Under the pieces are notes generated by a model. The model had not been told where the DNA came from. It was given only the letters and a program-made list of their open reading frames with translations, and made no database searches. Shown piece after piece: positions 45,915-55,323 of a stretch of DNA of 59,127 bases. Each line of letters starts with the position of its first letter. The first letter of the stretch is position 1. The DNA is from JAVVEZ01 sp032250895 (GTDB lineage Bacteria; Pseudomonadota; Gammaproteobacteria; Pseudomonadales; Pseudohongiellaceae), in the NCBI GenBank assembly GCA_032250895.1, contig JAVVEZ010000010.1:1-59127 (forward strand). The letters are read 5' to 3'. The translations under genes and the position numbers were made by a program.

Positions 45915-46385
45915 ATGTTCAATATTGTTCTTTTTGAACCGGAAATACCCCCCAATACCGGAAACATCATTCGCCTGGCAGCCAACACCGGCTGTCATTT
46001 GCACCTGATTGAACCCCTGGGCTTCAGCATCGAAGATAAAAAACTGCGGCGCGCCGGGCTGGATTATCACGAGTACAGCACAGTGCAGACATGGCCCGAC
46101 TGGCAGACTTTTCTAATGGCCCGTCAGGCCTCCGACAGGCTGTTTGCCGTCAGCACCAAGGGTCGAAAGATTTATACCGATGTGGTCTTTGCAAAAGGAG
46201 ATTACCTGGTCTTTGGCCCGGAAACCCGGGGCCTGCCCTCTGAACTGCTGACTGCGGAGGTGATCACAGCGGTGCTGCGGCTTCCCATGCAAAGCAACAG
46301 CCGCAGCCTCAACCTCGCCAATACCGTGGCGGTATTGGTCTACGAAGCCTGGCGGCAGCTGGGTTTCAAACAAGAGACAAGGTGA
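45915..46385 (+). CDS. trmL: tRNA (cytidine/uridine-2'-O)-methyltransferase TrmL
   Basis: A 156-residue SPOUT methyltransferase that methylates the wobble ribose of certain leucine tRNAs. Motifs are MFNIVLFEPEIPPNTGNIIRLAANTG, LHLIEPLGF, the SAM-knot segment YLVFGPETRGLP, and SNSRSLNLANTVAVLVYEA. The ATG at 45915 matches the conserved N-terminus; an upstream in-frame start adds only non-conserved residues. It is convergent with secB. Confidence 0.93.
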   Translation: MFNIVLFEPEIPPNTGNIIRLAANTGCHLHLIEPLGFSIEDKKLRRAGLDYHEYSTVQTWPDWQTFLMARQASDRLFAVSTKGRKIYTDVVFAKGDYLVFGPETRGLPSELLTAEVITAVLRLPMQSNSRSLNLANTVAVLVYEAWRQLGFKQETR

Positions 46386-46442
46386 CGCCAGCCTTTCTCC
46401 GCAAGCGGGAAGAGGCTGGGAGTCTGTCGGACTCAGATAGTC

Positions 46443-46964
46443 CTACTGGGTATTGCCGCTGCTGGCGGCTTCCTGTGCCTGTTTGTCCGCCAGGTTTTTC
46501 TTGGCCTGGGCATAAAGCACTTCGAAATTGATGGGGGCCAGCATCAACGGCGGGAAACCGCCCTTGATCACAAGCCCGTCGATGGATTCCCGGCCATAGG
46601 GGAAAAGCACACTCGGACAGGTGATATTCAGTACCTGCTCCAGCCTTTCGCCATCGATCCCGTGGACCTCGAAAATACCTGCCTGCTGCACTTCCACCAG
46701 AAACACGGTTTTATCTTCGTGCTTGACGTCAGTGGTCAGGCGCAGAATCACCTCATAAAGACTGTTTTCAATATGGCGGTTGCTGCTGTTGATGCTGAAA
46801 TTCACCTGAGGGCTGTAGGGCCGCCGGAAGGATTCGGGGCTGTCGGGCGCCTCAAAGGAGGCATCCTTGATATAGATTCGCTGTACCGCAAATCTGGGTG
46901 CATTCGCCTGGTCCTGCTCTGATGCAGCGGCCGGGGTTTCCTGGATATTGTCATTTTCAGCCAT
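46443..46964 (-). CDS. secB: Protein-export chaperone SecB
   Basis: SecB (173 residues) keeps pre-proteins unfolded and delivers them to SecA. It shows FAVQRIYIKDASFEAPDSPE, a SecB-typical N-terminal strand, EVILRLTTDVKHEDKTVFLVEVQQAGIFEV, and the conserved CPSVLFPYGRESIDGLVIKGGFPPLMLAPINFE. The ATG at 46964 (MAENDNIQ) gives the usual length with an acidic N-terminus. It lies 58 bases after the rhodanese gene; the glutaredoxin gene often between them is absent. Confidence 0.96.
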   Translation of the reverse strand: MAENDNIQETPAAASEQDQANAPRFAVQRIYIKDASFEAPDSPESFRRPYSPQVNFSINSSNRHIENSLYEVILRLTTDVKHEDKTVFLVEVQQAGIFEVHGIDGERLEQVLNITCPSVLFPYGRESIDGLVIKGGFPPLMLAPINFEVLYAQAKKNLADKQAQEAASSGNTQ

Positions 46965-47022
46965 TGTGTACCTTACCTTGTTTCTGTGAGTAAAAATTAT
47001 TGTTTGTTTGTCGTCGTCCGGC

Positions 47023-47436
47023 TCAGGTGACCAGCGGCAGGCTCTGGGCACGCCATTCGGCAAGACCGCCGGAAAGACGACTCACCTGGGTAAATCCTGC
47101 CACTTGCAAGGTCTTGACCGCAGCGCCGGAGTGCTGGCCCATCTCACAGACAACGATCAAGGGACTTTCTTTCTTCTTTTCCAGTTCCGGCAGCCGCTCA
47201 CTGAGCTTCGCCAGCGGAATATTGACGGCATCAACGATATGCCCCCGGTCAAAATCTTTTTTATCCCTGACATCGAGAACTGCGGCATTGGAGCGATTGA
47301 CCAGCAGGGTGACCTGATGCGGACTGAGCGCCTTGCCCGCTCGCGCCTGCTGATAGAGAACCAGAGCCAGCACGAGAACGACCCAGAGGCTGGCAAGCAT
47401 CCAGTGATTGGCGATAAATTCCAGAAACTGCCCCAT
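47023..47436 (-). CDS. Membrane-anchored rhodanese-like protein (YibN type)
   Basis: A 137-residue protein with one N-terminal transmembrane helix (MLASLWVVLVLALVLYQQA, about 11-30) and a single rhodanese domain (AAVLDVRDKKDFDRGHIVDAVNIPL, then VVCEMGQHSGAAVKTLQVAGF). The active-site loop keeps the cysteine (CEMGQHS), so persulfide transfer is possible. AGAGG lies just before the ATG at 47436. It sits between secB and the divergent gpmI, as yibN does in E. coli and its homologue in Pseudomonas. The exact substrate is unknown to me. Confidence 0.88.
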   Translation of the reverse strand: MGQFLEFIANHWMLASLWVVLVLALVLYQQARAGKALSPHQVTLLVNRSNAAVLDVRDKKDFDRGHIVDAVNIPLAKLSERLPELEKKKESPLIVVCEMGQHSGAAVKTLQVAGFTQVSRLSGGLAEWRAQSLPLVT

Positions 47437-47667
47437 AACCCTCTCAAACTCCAGCCTATCCGCAAGCACAGATCCCGGAACAGGCCTACACTCGCAAAAG
47501 AGGCACGGAGTATACACGCCTATTCCCGGGAGAAAAAGTACGGAATCCGGCCTGCGACGCCGGCACAGACATGCGGCACGCTGTAATTCATCGACACTTT
47601 CAGGGATAATACCCCAGCAATCAAACAGACTGCCGTCCCAACGCGCGGCGGCCGCCAGCGCAAGGCC

Positions 47668-49227
47668 ATGCCATTGACCAGCACCTCTGTCACAACACCC
47701 ACCCTTCTGCTCATCCTCGATGGCTGGGGTCATCGCGATGATCCCGCCTTCAATGCCATCAGCATGGCCCGGACCCCGGTATGGGACAAGCTCTGGCAAC
47801 AGTGCCCCCATACCCTGTTACAGACCTCGGGACTGAAAGTGGGCTTGCCGCCCGGACAGATGGGCAACTCCGAAGTGGGCCATATGAATCTGGGTGCCGG
47901 CCGCGTGGTCTATCAAAACCTGACCCGCATCAACAAGGCCATAGAAGACGGCAGTTTCTTCGAAAACCCGGCACTGACCCGGGCCGTGGACAATGTCGCC
48001 AACAGCGGCAAAGCCTTGCATATCATTGGCCTGCTGTCTCCCGGCGGCATTCACAGCCACGAACAGCAGATTGCCGCCCTGATCGATCTCGCCCTGAGCC
48101 GTGACTGCCGGAAAATCTACCTGCATGCCCTGCTCGATGGCAGGGACACACCTCCTCGCAGTGCCCGCGACTCGCTGGCCCGCTTCAGTGACAAACTGCA
48201 CAGCGCCGCCTGCGGACAGATTGCGTCCATTGCCGGCAGGTTCTTCGGCATGGACCGGGACCAGCGCTGGGATCGGGTCCGGAAATCCTTCGACGTCATT
48301 TGCCGGGGGAAGGCTGATTTTCAATACGACAACGCCGAAGACGCCCTGGATGCCGCCTATGCCCGGGGTGAAAACGACGAATTTGTGCAGGCCTCGGCCA
48401 TTCTCAATGCCGAGGGCAAGACGCTTGCGATGGCATCGGGAGACGCCGTGGTGTTCATGAATTTTCGCGCCGACCGTGCCCGTGAACTCACTCATGCCTT
48501 CGTGGATACTGATTTTGACGGCTTCGACCGCGGCCTCCTGCCAACCCTGGCCACCTTTGTCACACTCACGCAATATGCCGACACCATCAAGGCACCCTGC
48601 GCCTTTCCTCCGGATGAACTCAATAATGTGCTGGGGGAGTATCTGGCCGGCCTGGGCAAGACTCAGCTGCGCATTGCCGAAACCGAAAAATATGCCCATG
48701 TGACCTTTTTCTTCAGCGGTGGCCGCGAGCAGGTCTTCCCTGGAGAATCGCGTATTCTGGTGCCCTCGCCGAAGGTGAGCACCTACGACCTGAAACCCGA
48801 AATGAGTGCCGTGGAAGTCACCGACAAACTGGTAGCGGCCATCCGCGCGTGCGCCTACGATGTCATCATCTGCAATTTTGCCAATGGCGACATGGTCGGC
48901 CATACCGGCGTTCTGGCGGCCGCCATCCAGGCCGTGGAAGTGCTGGATGAATGCCTGGGCCGGATCGATGCCGCCATCATGGAGGTCGGGGGCGACTGTC
49001 TGATCACCGCCGATCACGGCAACGTGGAGCAGATGATGGATGCCGAAAGCGGCCAGGTCCTGACCTCCCATACCTCCGGTCCCGTGCCCCTGGTGTATCT
49101 GGGCAATCAGAACCTGAGCCTGGAGAACGGCGGCGCCCTGGCCGACGTGGCCCCCAGCCTGCTGGCCATCATGGGCTTGCCTCTGCCATCGGAAATGACG
49201 GGACACAGTCTGGTACATTTCAACTGA
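47668..49227 (+). CDS. gpmI: Phosphoglycerate mutase, cofactor-independent
   Basis: GpmI (519 residues) interconverts 3- and 2-phosphoglycerate using two manganese ions. It shows the metal-site strand LLLILDGWGHRDDPAFNAI, the catalytic Ser68 in QMGNSEVGHMNLGAGR, HALLDGRDTPPRSA, GRFFGMDRDQRWDR, MNFRADRAREL, and the C-terminal ADHGNVEQM and HTSGPVPLVY. AAGG precedes the ATG. envC and ctpA follow on the same strand, the usual order. Confidence 0.97.
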   Translation: MPLTSTSVTTPTLLLILDGWGHRDDPAFNAISMARTPVWDKLWQQCPHTLLQTSGLKVGLPPGQMGNSEVGHMNLGAGRVVYQNLTRINKAIEDGSFFENPALTRAVDNVANSGKALHIIGLLSPGGIHSHEQQIAALIDLALSRDCRKIYLHALLDGRDTPPRSARDSLARFSDKLHSAACGQIASIAGRFFGMDRDQRWDRVRKSFDVICRGKADFQYDNAEDALDAAYARGENDEFVQASAILNAEGKTLAMASGDAVVFMNFRADRARELTHAFVDTDFDGFDRGLLPTLATFVTLTQYADTIKAPCAFPPDELNNVLGEYLAGLGKTQLRIAETEKYAHVTFFFSGGREQVFPGESRILVPSPKVSTYDLKPEMSAVEVTDKLVAAIRACAYDVIICNFANGDMVGHTGVLAAAIQAVEVLDECLGRIDAAIMEVGGDCLITADHGNVEQMMDAESGQVLTSHTSGPVPLVYLGNQNLSLENGGALADVAPSLLAIMGLPLPSEMTGHSLVHFN

Positions 49228-49278
49228 AGGTTCTGGCGCAGCTGGGCATGGCTCCTGCCGGGGAACCGCTGAACGACT

Positions 49279-50445
49279 ATGAGACGACACCGCCATCTGC
49301 CCTGCCTGCTACTGAGCCTCGCCCTGGCGCTGCTGCTGCCATTCAGCATCCCGCCGCTTCAGGCTCAGGATGCCCCCAGCGCCGCTGACCTGGAAGCACT
49401 CAACAAGGTCATTGCCCAGGCCCAGGCCGGGATCCGGCAACTCAACGGTCAACGCTCCTCCGCCCAGCAGGAACTGGACCAGGCCGAGCGGGAAATAGCC
49501 CGCTTCAATGCCGATATCCGTCAGTTGCAAGCCCGCATCGCGCAGGAGAAAGCCGAATTACAGCGCCTTGGCCGGCACCGTGCCGAGCTGGAAACGGCCA
49601 GAGCCGCACAACAAAAAAGCATCGCCGGCTACCTCAGGAGCGCCTGGCAGAATGGCCGCCAGGAATATCTGAAACTGCTGCTGAACCAGGAAGACCTGAC
49701 CCAGAGTGCACGAATGCTGCGCTATTACGACTATTTCAGCCGGGCCCGGGCGGACAGGATTGCGGCCTACCAGCTCCTCATCGATGAAATCCAGACCCTG
49801 GAAAGCAGTACCGAGGCATCCACCCGGCGCTTGCAGGCAAACCAGCAGAGTCTGGAGCGTCAGCAGCAGGCTCTGGAGCATCAGCGGCAGGCTCGTCAGA
49901 GCCTGCTGGACGATCTGGATGTCACACTTTCCGAAAGCGGAACCCAGCTGGCAAACCTGGAACGGCAAAGGCAGGACATGCAGTCATTGCTGGAAGAGCT
50001 GGCACGCAGCATCGCCAACCTGGCCCTGGGTGATCAGCAAGTCGCCTTTGCCGAGCGGAAAGGCAAGCTGCCGTGGCCGCTTGCCGGCCCGCTGCTCAAT
50101 CGTTTTGGCGAGAAACACACATTGGGCGATCTGAGCTGGCAGGGCATCACCATTGCCGCCACCGAAGGCGCCCAGCTCAGGGCCGTACACCATGGCCGGG
50201 TGATATTTGCCGACTGGTTTGCCAGCGCTGGCCTGCTCTTGATAATTGACCACGGGGATGGTTATATGAGCCTCTACGCCAACAATCAGGTGCTCTACAG
50301 GGAAGTCGGCGACTGGGTGAGCAGCGGCGAGATCGTGGCGGCGGCCGGCGATACCGGCGGGCAGCGGCAAGCCAGCGTCTATTTTGAAATCAGGCACGAT
50401 GGCCAGCCCCTGGACCCGCTGTCCTGGCTGGCAAAGGCACCCTGA
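49279..50445 (+). CDS. envC: Murein hydrolase activator EnvC (degenerate LytM)
   Basis: EnvC (388 residues) is a periplasmic activator of amidases at the division septum. A signal peptide (about 1-30, ending LQAQ) is followed by a long coiled-coil (about 35-260) and a C-terminal LytM domain (LPWPLAGPLLNRFGEKHTLGDLSWQGITIAA to the end). The zinc ligands of active LytM enzymes are not all in place (the HxH segment reads YFEIRHDGQ), so it is an activator rather than a hydrolase. Confidence 0.92.
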   Translation: MRRHRHLPCLLLSLALALLLPFSIPPLQAQDAPSAADLEALNKVIAQAQAGIRQLNGQRSSAQQELDQAEREIARFNADIRQLQARIAQEKAELQRLGRHRAELETARAAQQKSIAGYLRSAWQNGRQEYLKLLLNQEDLTQSARMLRYYDYFSRARADRIAAYQLLIDEIQTLESSTEASTRRLQANQQSLERQQQALEHQRQARQSLLDDLDVTLSESGTQLANLERQRQDMQSLLEELARSIANLALGDQQVAFAERKGKLPWPLAGPLLNRFGEKHTLGDLSWQGITIAATEGAQLRAVHHGRVIFADWFASAGLLLIIDHGDGYMSLYANNQVLYREVGDWVSSGEIVAAAGDTGGQRQASVYFEIRHDGQPLDPLSWLAKAP

Positions 50446-50561
50446 GCAAGCATCTTTATAACAGGGCTCAATAAATATAAGCTTGAAGACCTGCCAACTT
50501 TTGCAACGAAGACGAGGGTTTCGCTGTCTTAAGGGACAGCTTACTGAAATAAGGAACTTCC

Positions 50562-51935
50562 ATGAAATCAGGATTGTCTGCCACCACTTCTCACCTCAAG
50601 ACCCTGTTCAAGAGCGCGGCCCTGTGTACTGTCATGCTGTCCCCTGCGATGCTGGCGGCGAATGATGACACGGTCAACTCCCGGCTCCTCCCCGTCGATG
50701 AGGTCAGAATTTTCACGGAAGTGCTCAACCGTATCCGCAGCTCCTATGTGGAGCCCATCGACGACAAGACCCTGCTGGAGAATGCCGTCAAGGGCATGCT
50801 GGCAGGCATCGATCCCCATTCCACCTATCTGGCCAAGGATGACTACGATGCGCTGCAGGAAAGCACCAATGGTGAATTCGGCGGTCTGGGCGTGGAAGTC
50901 AGCATTCAAGATGGCTATATCAAGGTCATCAGTCCCATGGATGGTTCCCCGGCCGCCAGGGCCGGCATCATGGCCGGGGACCTGATCATCAAGCTCGGCG
51001 ATACCCCGTCCCGTGACGTTTCCCTGGCCGATACCGTTACCCTGATGCGCGGCGAACCGGGCACCACGATTGTGCTGACCATCGCCCGCGAGGGCGTCAG
51101 TCAGCCCTTTGAAGTCACTGTGACCCGGGAAATCATTGCCGTGCACAGCGTCCGTTCCCGCGTGCTGGAGCCCGGCTATGCCTATATCCGGATCGCCCAG
51201 TTTGCCGCCAATACCGACAAGGAAGTGGTGGAGGCCCTGACGTCCCTGCAGCAAGACAGCGGTCCTCTGAAAGGCCTGGTGCTGGATCTGCGCAATAACC
51301 CCGGTGGGGTCTTGCAGGCTTCGGTGGGCGTGGTGGATGCCTTCCTGTCGGAAGGCCTGATCGTCTACACCGAAGGCCGGGTCGAAAATGCCGAGATGCG
51401 CTTTGAAGCGGACGCGGCGGACCCCAGTCAGGGCGTACCCCTGGTGGTACTGATCAACGGCGGTTCCGCTTCCGCGTCGGAAATCGTCGCGGGCGCCCTG
51501 CAAGATCAGCAGCGCGGCATCATCATGGGAACCTCCAGTTTCGGCAAGGGCTCGGTACAGACCGTGCTGCCCCTGACCAATGATCGCGCCATCAAGCTCA
51601 CCACGGCCCTGTACTACACGCCCAATGGCCGTTCCATTCAAGCCACGGGCATCATTCCCGACATCGTCGTCGACCGCGGCCAGGTTACCCGGATTCCGGA
51701 CAGCGTCGCCGCCTACAAGGAAGCAGATCTGACCAACCATCTTGCCAATGGCAACCGCAATGGTCCAACCGCAACCAATGCGCCGGTCCCTGCCGTCACC
51801 ACCGACGAAGTGCTGGTCGCCGATTACCAGTTGAACGAAGCCGTGAATGTGTTGAAGGGGCTCAACATCCTGCAATCCGGCAGGCCCAAACCGGCGGCCT
51901 TTGCCCGGCGGGCAGCTTCAGAGGAAATCAATTGA
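50562..51935 (+). CDS. ctpA: Carboxy-terminal processing protease (S41, CtpA type)
   Basis: A 457-residue periplasmic serine protease. A signal peptide (about 1-33, ending MLAA) precedes an N-terminal helical region, a PDZ domain (EFGGLGVEVSIQDGYIKVISPMDGSPAARAGIMAGDLIIKLG), and the S41 catalytic domain with Ser in NGGSASASEIVAGALQD and Lys in TSSFGKGSVQT. In Pseudomonas CtpA degrades peptidoglycan hydrolases, and the position after envC fits a cell-wall role. AAGGAA lies before the ATG. Confidence 0.93.
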   Translation: MKSGLSATTSHLKTLFKSAALCTVMLSPAMLAANDDTVNSRLLPVDEVRIFTEVLNRIRSSYVEPIDDKTLLENAVKGMLAGIDPHSTYLAKDDYDALQESTNGEFGGLGVEVSIQDGYIKVISPMDGSPAARAGIMAGDLIIKLGDTPSRDVSLADTVTLMRGEPGTTIVLTIAREGVSQPFEVTVTREIIAVHSVRSRVLEPGYAYIRIAQFAANTDKEVVEALTSLQQDSGPLKGLVLDLRNNPGGVLQASVGVVDAFLSEGLIVYTEGRVENAEMRFEADAADPSQGVPLVVLINGGSASASEIVAGALQDQQRGIIMGTSSFGKGSVQTVLPLTNDRAIKLTTALYYTPNGRSIQATGIIPDIVVDRGQVTRIPDSVAAYKEADLTNHLANGNRNGPTATNAPVPAVTTDEVLVADYQLNEAVNVLKGLNILQSGRPKPAAFARRAASEEIN

Positions 51936-52012
51936 GGACGCTCTGAACAAAGCCCCCCTGAGTCACCCCGACGTCCGACAGCCCCCGTCACTCCGGCGAA
52001 ACAGCCTGGACT

Positions 52013-52786
52013 TCAAAGCCTGACCGTGATGCCGTGCGCCGCCATATAGCGCTTGGCTTCGGGGATGGTAAATTCACCGAAGTGAAAAATGCTGGCGGCC
52101 AGCACCGCATCGGCGCGGCCTTCGATGATGCCATCGACCAGATGCTGGAGCGTACCGACCCCACCGGAGGCGATGACAGGCACGGATACCGCCTCGCTGA
52201 TGCGCCGGTTGAGTGCCAGATCAAAACCGTTGCGGGTACCATCCCGGTCCATGCTGGTCAGCAGGATTTCACCGGCGCCATAACTCACCATGCGTTCAGC
52301 CCAGGCCACGGCATCCAGGCCGGTGGGTTTTCTGCCACCGTGGGTAAAAATCTCCCAGCGCTCCGCCTCTGTCGATAGCGAGACTTTTTTCGCATCGATG
52401 GCCACCACGATGCATTGGGAGCCAAAACGCCCGGCCGCCTCCCTGACAAATTCCGGGTTCAGTACCGCCGTGGTGTTGATCCCCACCTTGTCCGCCCCGG
52501 CATTGAGCATGTCGCGAATATCCTGAAGCTTGCGGATGCCGCCGCCCACCGTCAGCGGGATGAAGACCTGGCTGGCAATGGCTTCCACCGTGTGAATCGT
52601 GGTTTGGCGGCCTTCACTGCTGGCGGTGATGTCCAGAAAGGTGATTTCGTCCGCACCCTGGTCACAGTAGCGTTTTGATATCTCGACGGGGTCTCCGGCA
52701 TCCCGTATATCGAGAAAGCGCACGCCTTTGACCACCCGTCCCTGATCACAATCGAGGCAGGGAATGATACGTTTTGCCAGGGCCAC
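52013..52786 (-). CDS. hisF: Imidazole glycerol phosphate synthase subunit HisF
   Basis: HisF is the cyclase half of IGP synthase, using ammonia from HisH. The barrel protein (257 residues) has LAKRIIPCLDCDQGRVVKGVRF with the first catalytic Asp, DEITFLDITASSEGR, VGGGIRKLQDIRDMLNAGADKV, and the second Asp in EILLTSMDRDGTRNGFD, followed by ASGGVGTLQHL. The GTG at 52786 is one base past the hisH stop with GGAGG eight bases upstream, and gives the standard length; an ATG at 52801 inside hisH is the alternative. hisA, normally between hisH and hisF, is not present. Confidence 0.96.
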   Translation of the reverse strand: MALAKRIIPCLDCDQGRVVKGVRFLDIRDAGDPVEISKRYCDQGADEITFLDITASSEGRQTTIHTVEAIASQVFIPLTVGGGIRKLQDIRDMLNAGADKVGINTTAVLNPEFVREAAGRFGSQCIVVAIDAKKVSLSTEAERWEIFTHGGRKPTGLDAVAWAERMVSYGAGEILLTSMDRDGTRNGFDLALNRRISEAVSVPVIASGGVGTLQHLVDGIIEGRADAVLAASIFHFGEFTIPEAKRYMAAHGITVRL

Positions 52787-52787
52787 G

Positions 52788-53432
52788 CTAGATGCCTCCA
52801 TCCCAATGTACGAAATTTTTCAGCAATTGCAGGCCGTGCCGCTGACTCTTTTCCGGATGAAACTGCACGGCAAATATATTGTGATCCGCGATCGCTGCGG
52901 CAAAGGCCTCCGGGTAAGCGCTTTCACCAACGACACAGTCCCGCTTTGCCGGTTCCACAAAATAGCTATGAACGAAGTAGAAACGGGAGTCATCGGGGAT
53001 GTCCTGCCAGAGGGCATGTGCACGGGTCTGCGCGACATTGTTCCAGCCCATGTGCGGCACCTTGAGAGCCACGCCGCTGCTGTCATGCAGGGATCCGGAA
53101 AAGCGCCTGACCCGACCCGGGAACAACCCGATGCAGTCGACACCCTGGTTTTCCTCACTGTACTCCATCAGTGCCTGCATGCCGACACAGATGGCCAGCA
53201 CCGGGGTCGTCTCCACCACCCGGCGCAGCATGTCATCGATGCCCAGACGCCGGATTTCCGCCATGCAGTCACGCATGGCACCAACGCCGGGAAAGATCAC
53301 CCGATCCGCCGCCAGAATGCTGTCTTCAGACGCCGTGACCTCTACCCTGACATGGCCATCCACATGCTCGACGGCCTTCGCCACGGAGTGCAGGTTTCCC
53401 ATGCCATAATCGATGACGGCAATTTTTTTCAT
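52788..53432 (-). CDS. hisH: Imidazole glycerol phosphate synthase subunit HisH
   Basis: HisH (214 residues) is the class I glutaminase that feeds ammonia to HisF. The oxyanion strand RVIFPGVGAMRDCM, nucleophile Cys in LAICVGMQALME, and the His/Glu pair in the C-terminal AVQFHPEKSQRHG are all present, as is YFVHSYFVEP. It lies 30 bases after hisB and directly abuts hisF. Confidence 0.96.
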   Translation of the reverse strand: MKKIAVIDYGMGNLHSVAKAVEHVDGHVRVEVTASEDSILAADRVIFPGVGAMRDCMAEIRRLGIDDMLRRVVETTPVLAICVGMQALMEYSEENQGVDCIGLFPGRVRRFSGSLHDSSGVALKVPHMGWNNVAQTRAHALWQDIPDDSRFYFVHSYFVEPAKRDCVVGESAYPEAFAAAIADHNIFAVQFHPEKSQRHGLQLLKNFVHWDGGI

Positions 53433-53462
53433 AAGGTCTGATCAAACTGTCGACAGCCGGTC

Positions 53463-54053
53463 TTACAGGCTGCCCTTGGTGGAAGGAATGGTGCCCTGCA
53501 TCCGGGGATCAGGTTCCATGGCCATGCGCAATGCCCGGCCAAAAGCCTTGAAGACCGTTTCGATCTGGTGGTGGGCATTGTGGCCCCGGAGGTTGTCGAT
53601 ATGCAGGGTGAGCTGGGCATGATTGACGAAACCCTGGAAAAACTCATAAAACAGATCGACATCGAAAGCGCCCACTGTGCTGCGTACGAAAGGCACCTGG
53701 TATTCGAGTCCGGGACGTCCGGAGAAATCAACGACAACGCGGGAAAGCGCCTCATCCAGCGGCACATAGGCATGCCCATAGCGGCGGATGCCGGTCTTGT
53801 CCAGCGCCTTGGCAAAGGCCTGTCCCAGCGTGATGCCCACGTCCTCGACCGTGTGATGGGCGTCGATCTGCAGATCACCCTCGGCCACGATATCCATGTC
53901 CACCAGGCCGTGACGGGCCACCTGCTCCAGCATGTGTTCCAGGAAGGGCAGCCCGGACTGCATCCTGAAAAGACCGCTGCCGTCCAGGTTCACCTGGACC
54001 TTGATCCGGGTTTCATTGGTGTTGCGCTCAACGCTGGCTTGACGGCCACTCAT
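53463..54053 (-). CDS. hisB: Imidazoleglycerol-phosphate dehydratase
   Basis: HisB (196 residues) dehydrates imidazole glycerol phosphate; it is the stand-alone dehydratase without the phosphatase domain of enteric HisB. Manganese ligands lie in FLEHMLEQVARHGLVD, DAHHTVEDVGITLGQA, and LRGHNAHHQIETVFKAFGRAL. It is the first gene of hisB-hisH-hisF, with a TATAAT -10 box upstream at 54089-54094. Confidence 0.96.
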   Translation of the reverse strand: MSGRQASVERNTNETRIKVQVNLDGSGLFRMQSGLPFLEHMLEQVARHGLVDMDIVAEGDLQIDAHHTVEDVGITLGQAFAKALDKTGIRRYGHAYVPLDEALSRVVVDFSGRPGLEYQVPFVRSTVGAFDVDLFYEFFQGFVNHAQLTLHIDNLRGHNAHHQIETVFKAFGRALRMAMEPDPRMQGTIPSTKGSL

Positions 54054-54088
54054 AACATCACCCGCTGGCTCAGTTCAAAAAGAACGCG

Positions 54089-54094
54089 ATTATA
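54089..54094 (-). promoter_or_regulatory. -10 box upstream of hisB
   Basis: A perfect TATAAT is read on the minus strand 36 bases before the hisB ATG. The matching -35 position is poor (TGAAAC at 17-base spacing), so the promoter is only moderately supported. It lies in the 118-base divergent gap with mutY. Confidence 0.45.
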
Positions 54095-54171
54095 CTGCCA
54101 TTGCTGCCAGGTTTCATTTATTTAGCACCCGGCAGCCATTACACTGGGAGCCTGTCTTCAGTCTTGAACCC

Positions 54172-55323
54172 ATGAATAAAAAGCACACAGCAGCCGGCAC
54201 CCCTTTCAGCACCCGAGTGCTGGCCTGGTTCGACCGGCATGGTCGCAAGAACCTGCCCTGGCAGCAGGACCCCAGCCCCTACCGGGTATGGGTTTCCGAA
54301 ATCATGTTGCAGCAGACCCAGGTTGCAACCGTGATTCCTTACTTTATCCGCTTCATGCAGCGCTTCCCCTCGGTACAGGCCCTGGCCGAGGCCCCCCAGG
54401 ATCAGGTGCTGCACCATTGGACCGGTCTGGGTTATTACGCACGCGCCAGAAACCTCCACCGTGCGGCACAAATCATCCTCAGCGATTTGCAGGGAATATT
54501 CCCGACCCGGCTCGATCAATTGTGCCAGTTGCCCGGCATCGGCAGATCCACCGCCGGGGCCATCCTGGCGCTGGCCAACAAGCAGCGCGCGCCGATTCTC
54601 GACGGCAATGTGAAGCGGGTACTGTGCCGCTATCACCGCGTGACAGGCTGGCCCGGACACGGCGCCACCCAGAAGCAGCTTTGGCAGCTTGCCGATCAAT
54701 ATACGCCAACCCGACGCTGTGCCGACTATACCCAGGCCATCATGGACCTGGGAGCCACGCTGTGCACCCGCAGTCGGCCCGCCTGTCCGCGTTGCCCCTT
54801 GCAGGAAGACTGCCAGGCCCTGGCCCAGGGTCAGGTTGCCGCCTTTCCGGAGCGCAAGCCCCGATCGGCCCTGCCTTTGAGGAGCTTGAAAATGTTGATG
54901 CTGCAAACACCGCAGGGACAGATATTGCTGGAAAAAAGGCCCGCCCAGGGCATTTGGGGGGGCTTGTGGAGCTTTCCTGAAATCGACACGGCTGCCGAGC
55001 CCGAAGATTTTCTGCAAGATCATGGCCTGGGCCAGTCCCGAACCATACAGGAATGGCCCTTGCTGCGTCACAGTTTCAGCCACTTCCATCTGGACATCAC
55101 GCCGGTGGCCATCAGCCTGAAAAAACCGGCGACCATGGTCATGGAGAACACCCGCTGGCACTGGTATGATCCCTGTACTCCCGCACAGCTGGGGCTGGCG
55201 GCACCCGTGAAAGCCCTGCTGGCCAGGCTGACCCCGGCCCTCACTCCCGCGCAGGCAGGGACGCCTATTCATTCAGGAACAAACGATGGCTCGAAAAGTA
55301 TTCTGCAAAAAGTATCAACGTGA
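54172..55323 (+). CDS. mutY: A/G-specific adenine DNA glycosylase
   Basis: MutY (383 residues) removes adenine opposite 8-oxoguanine. It has NLPWQQDPSPYRVWVSEIMLQQTQV with the catalytic Glu, the helix-hairpin-helix LCQLPGIGRSTAGAI, the catalytic Asp in PILDGNVKRVL, the 4Fe-4S cysteines in CTRSRPACPRCPLQEDC, and a C-terminal NUDIX-like domain that recognises 8-oxoguanine. Its last 38 bases overlap the start of yggX. Confidence 0.95.
   Translation: MNKKHTAAGTPFSTRVLAWFDRHGRKNLPWQQDPSPYRVWVSEIMLQQTQVATVIPYFIRFMQRFPSVQALAEAPQDQVLHHWTGLGYYARARNLHRAAQIILSDLQGIFPTRLDQLCQLPGIGRSTAGAILALANKQRAPILDGNVKRVLCRYHRVTGWPGHGATQKQLWQLADQYTPTRRCADYTQAIMDLGATLCTRSRPACPRCPLQEDCQALAQGQVAAFPERKPRSALPLRSLKMLMLQTPQGQILLEKRPAQGIWGGLWSFPEIDTAAEPEDFLQDHGLGQSRTIQEWPLLRHSFSHFHLDITPVAISLKKPATMVMENTRWHWYDPCTPAQLGLAAPVKALLARLTPALTPAQAGTPIHSGTNDGSKSILQKVST

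Noticed and set aside
47818..49296. A 492-codon minus-strand frame opposite gpmI
   Set aside because: gpmI carries all catalytic motifs in the plus frame; the antisense product is low-complexity and Gly/His-rich.
55245..55268. A degenerate CTCCCGCGCAGGCAGGGA segment as another copy of the ATTCCCGC hairpin
   Set aside because: It lies inside the mutY coding sequence and the stem is broken.
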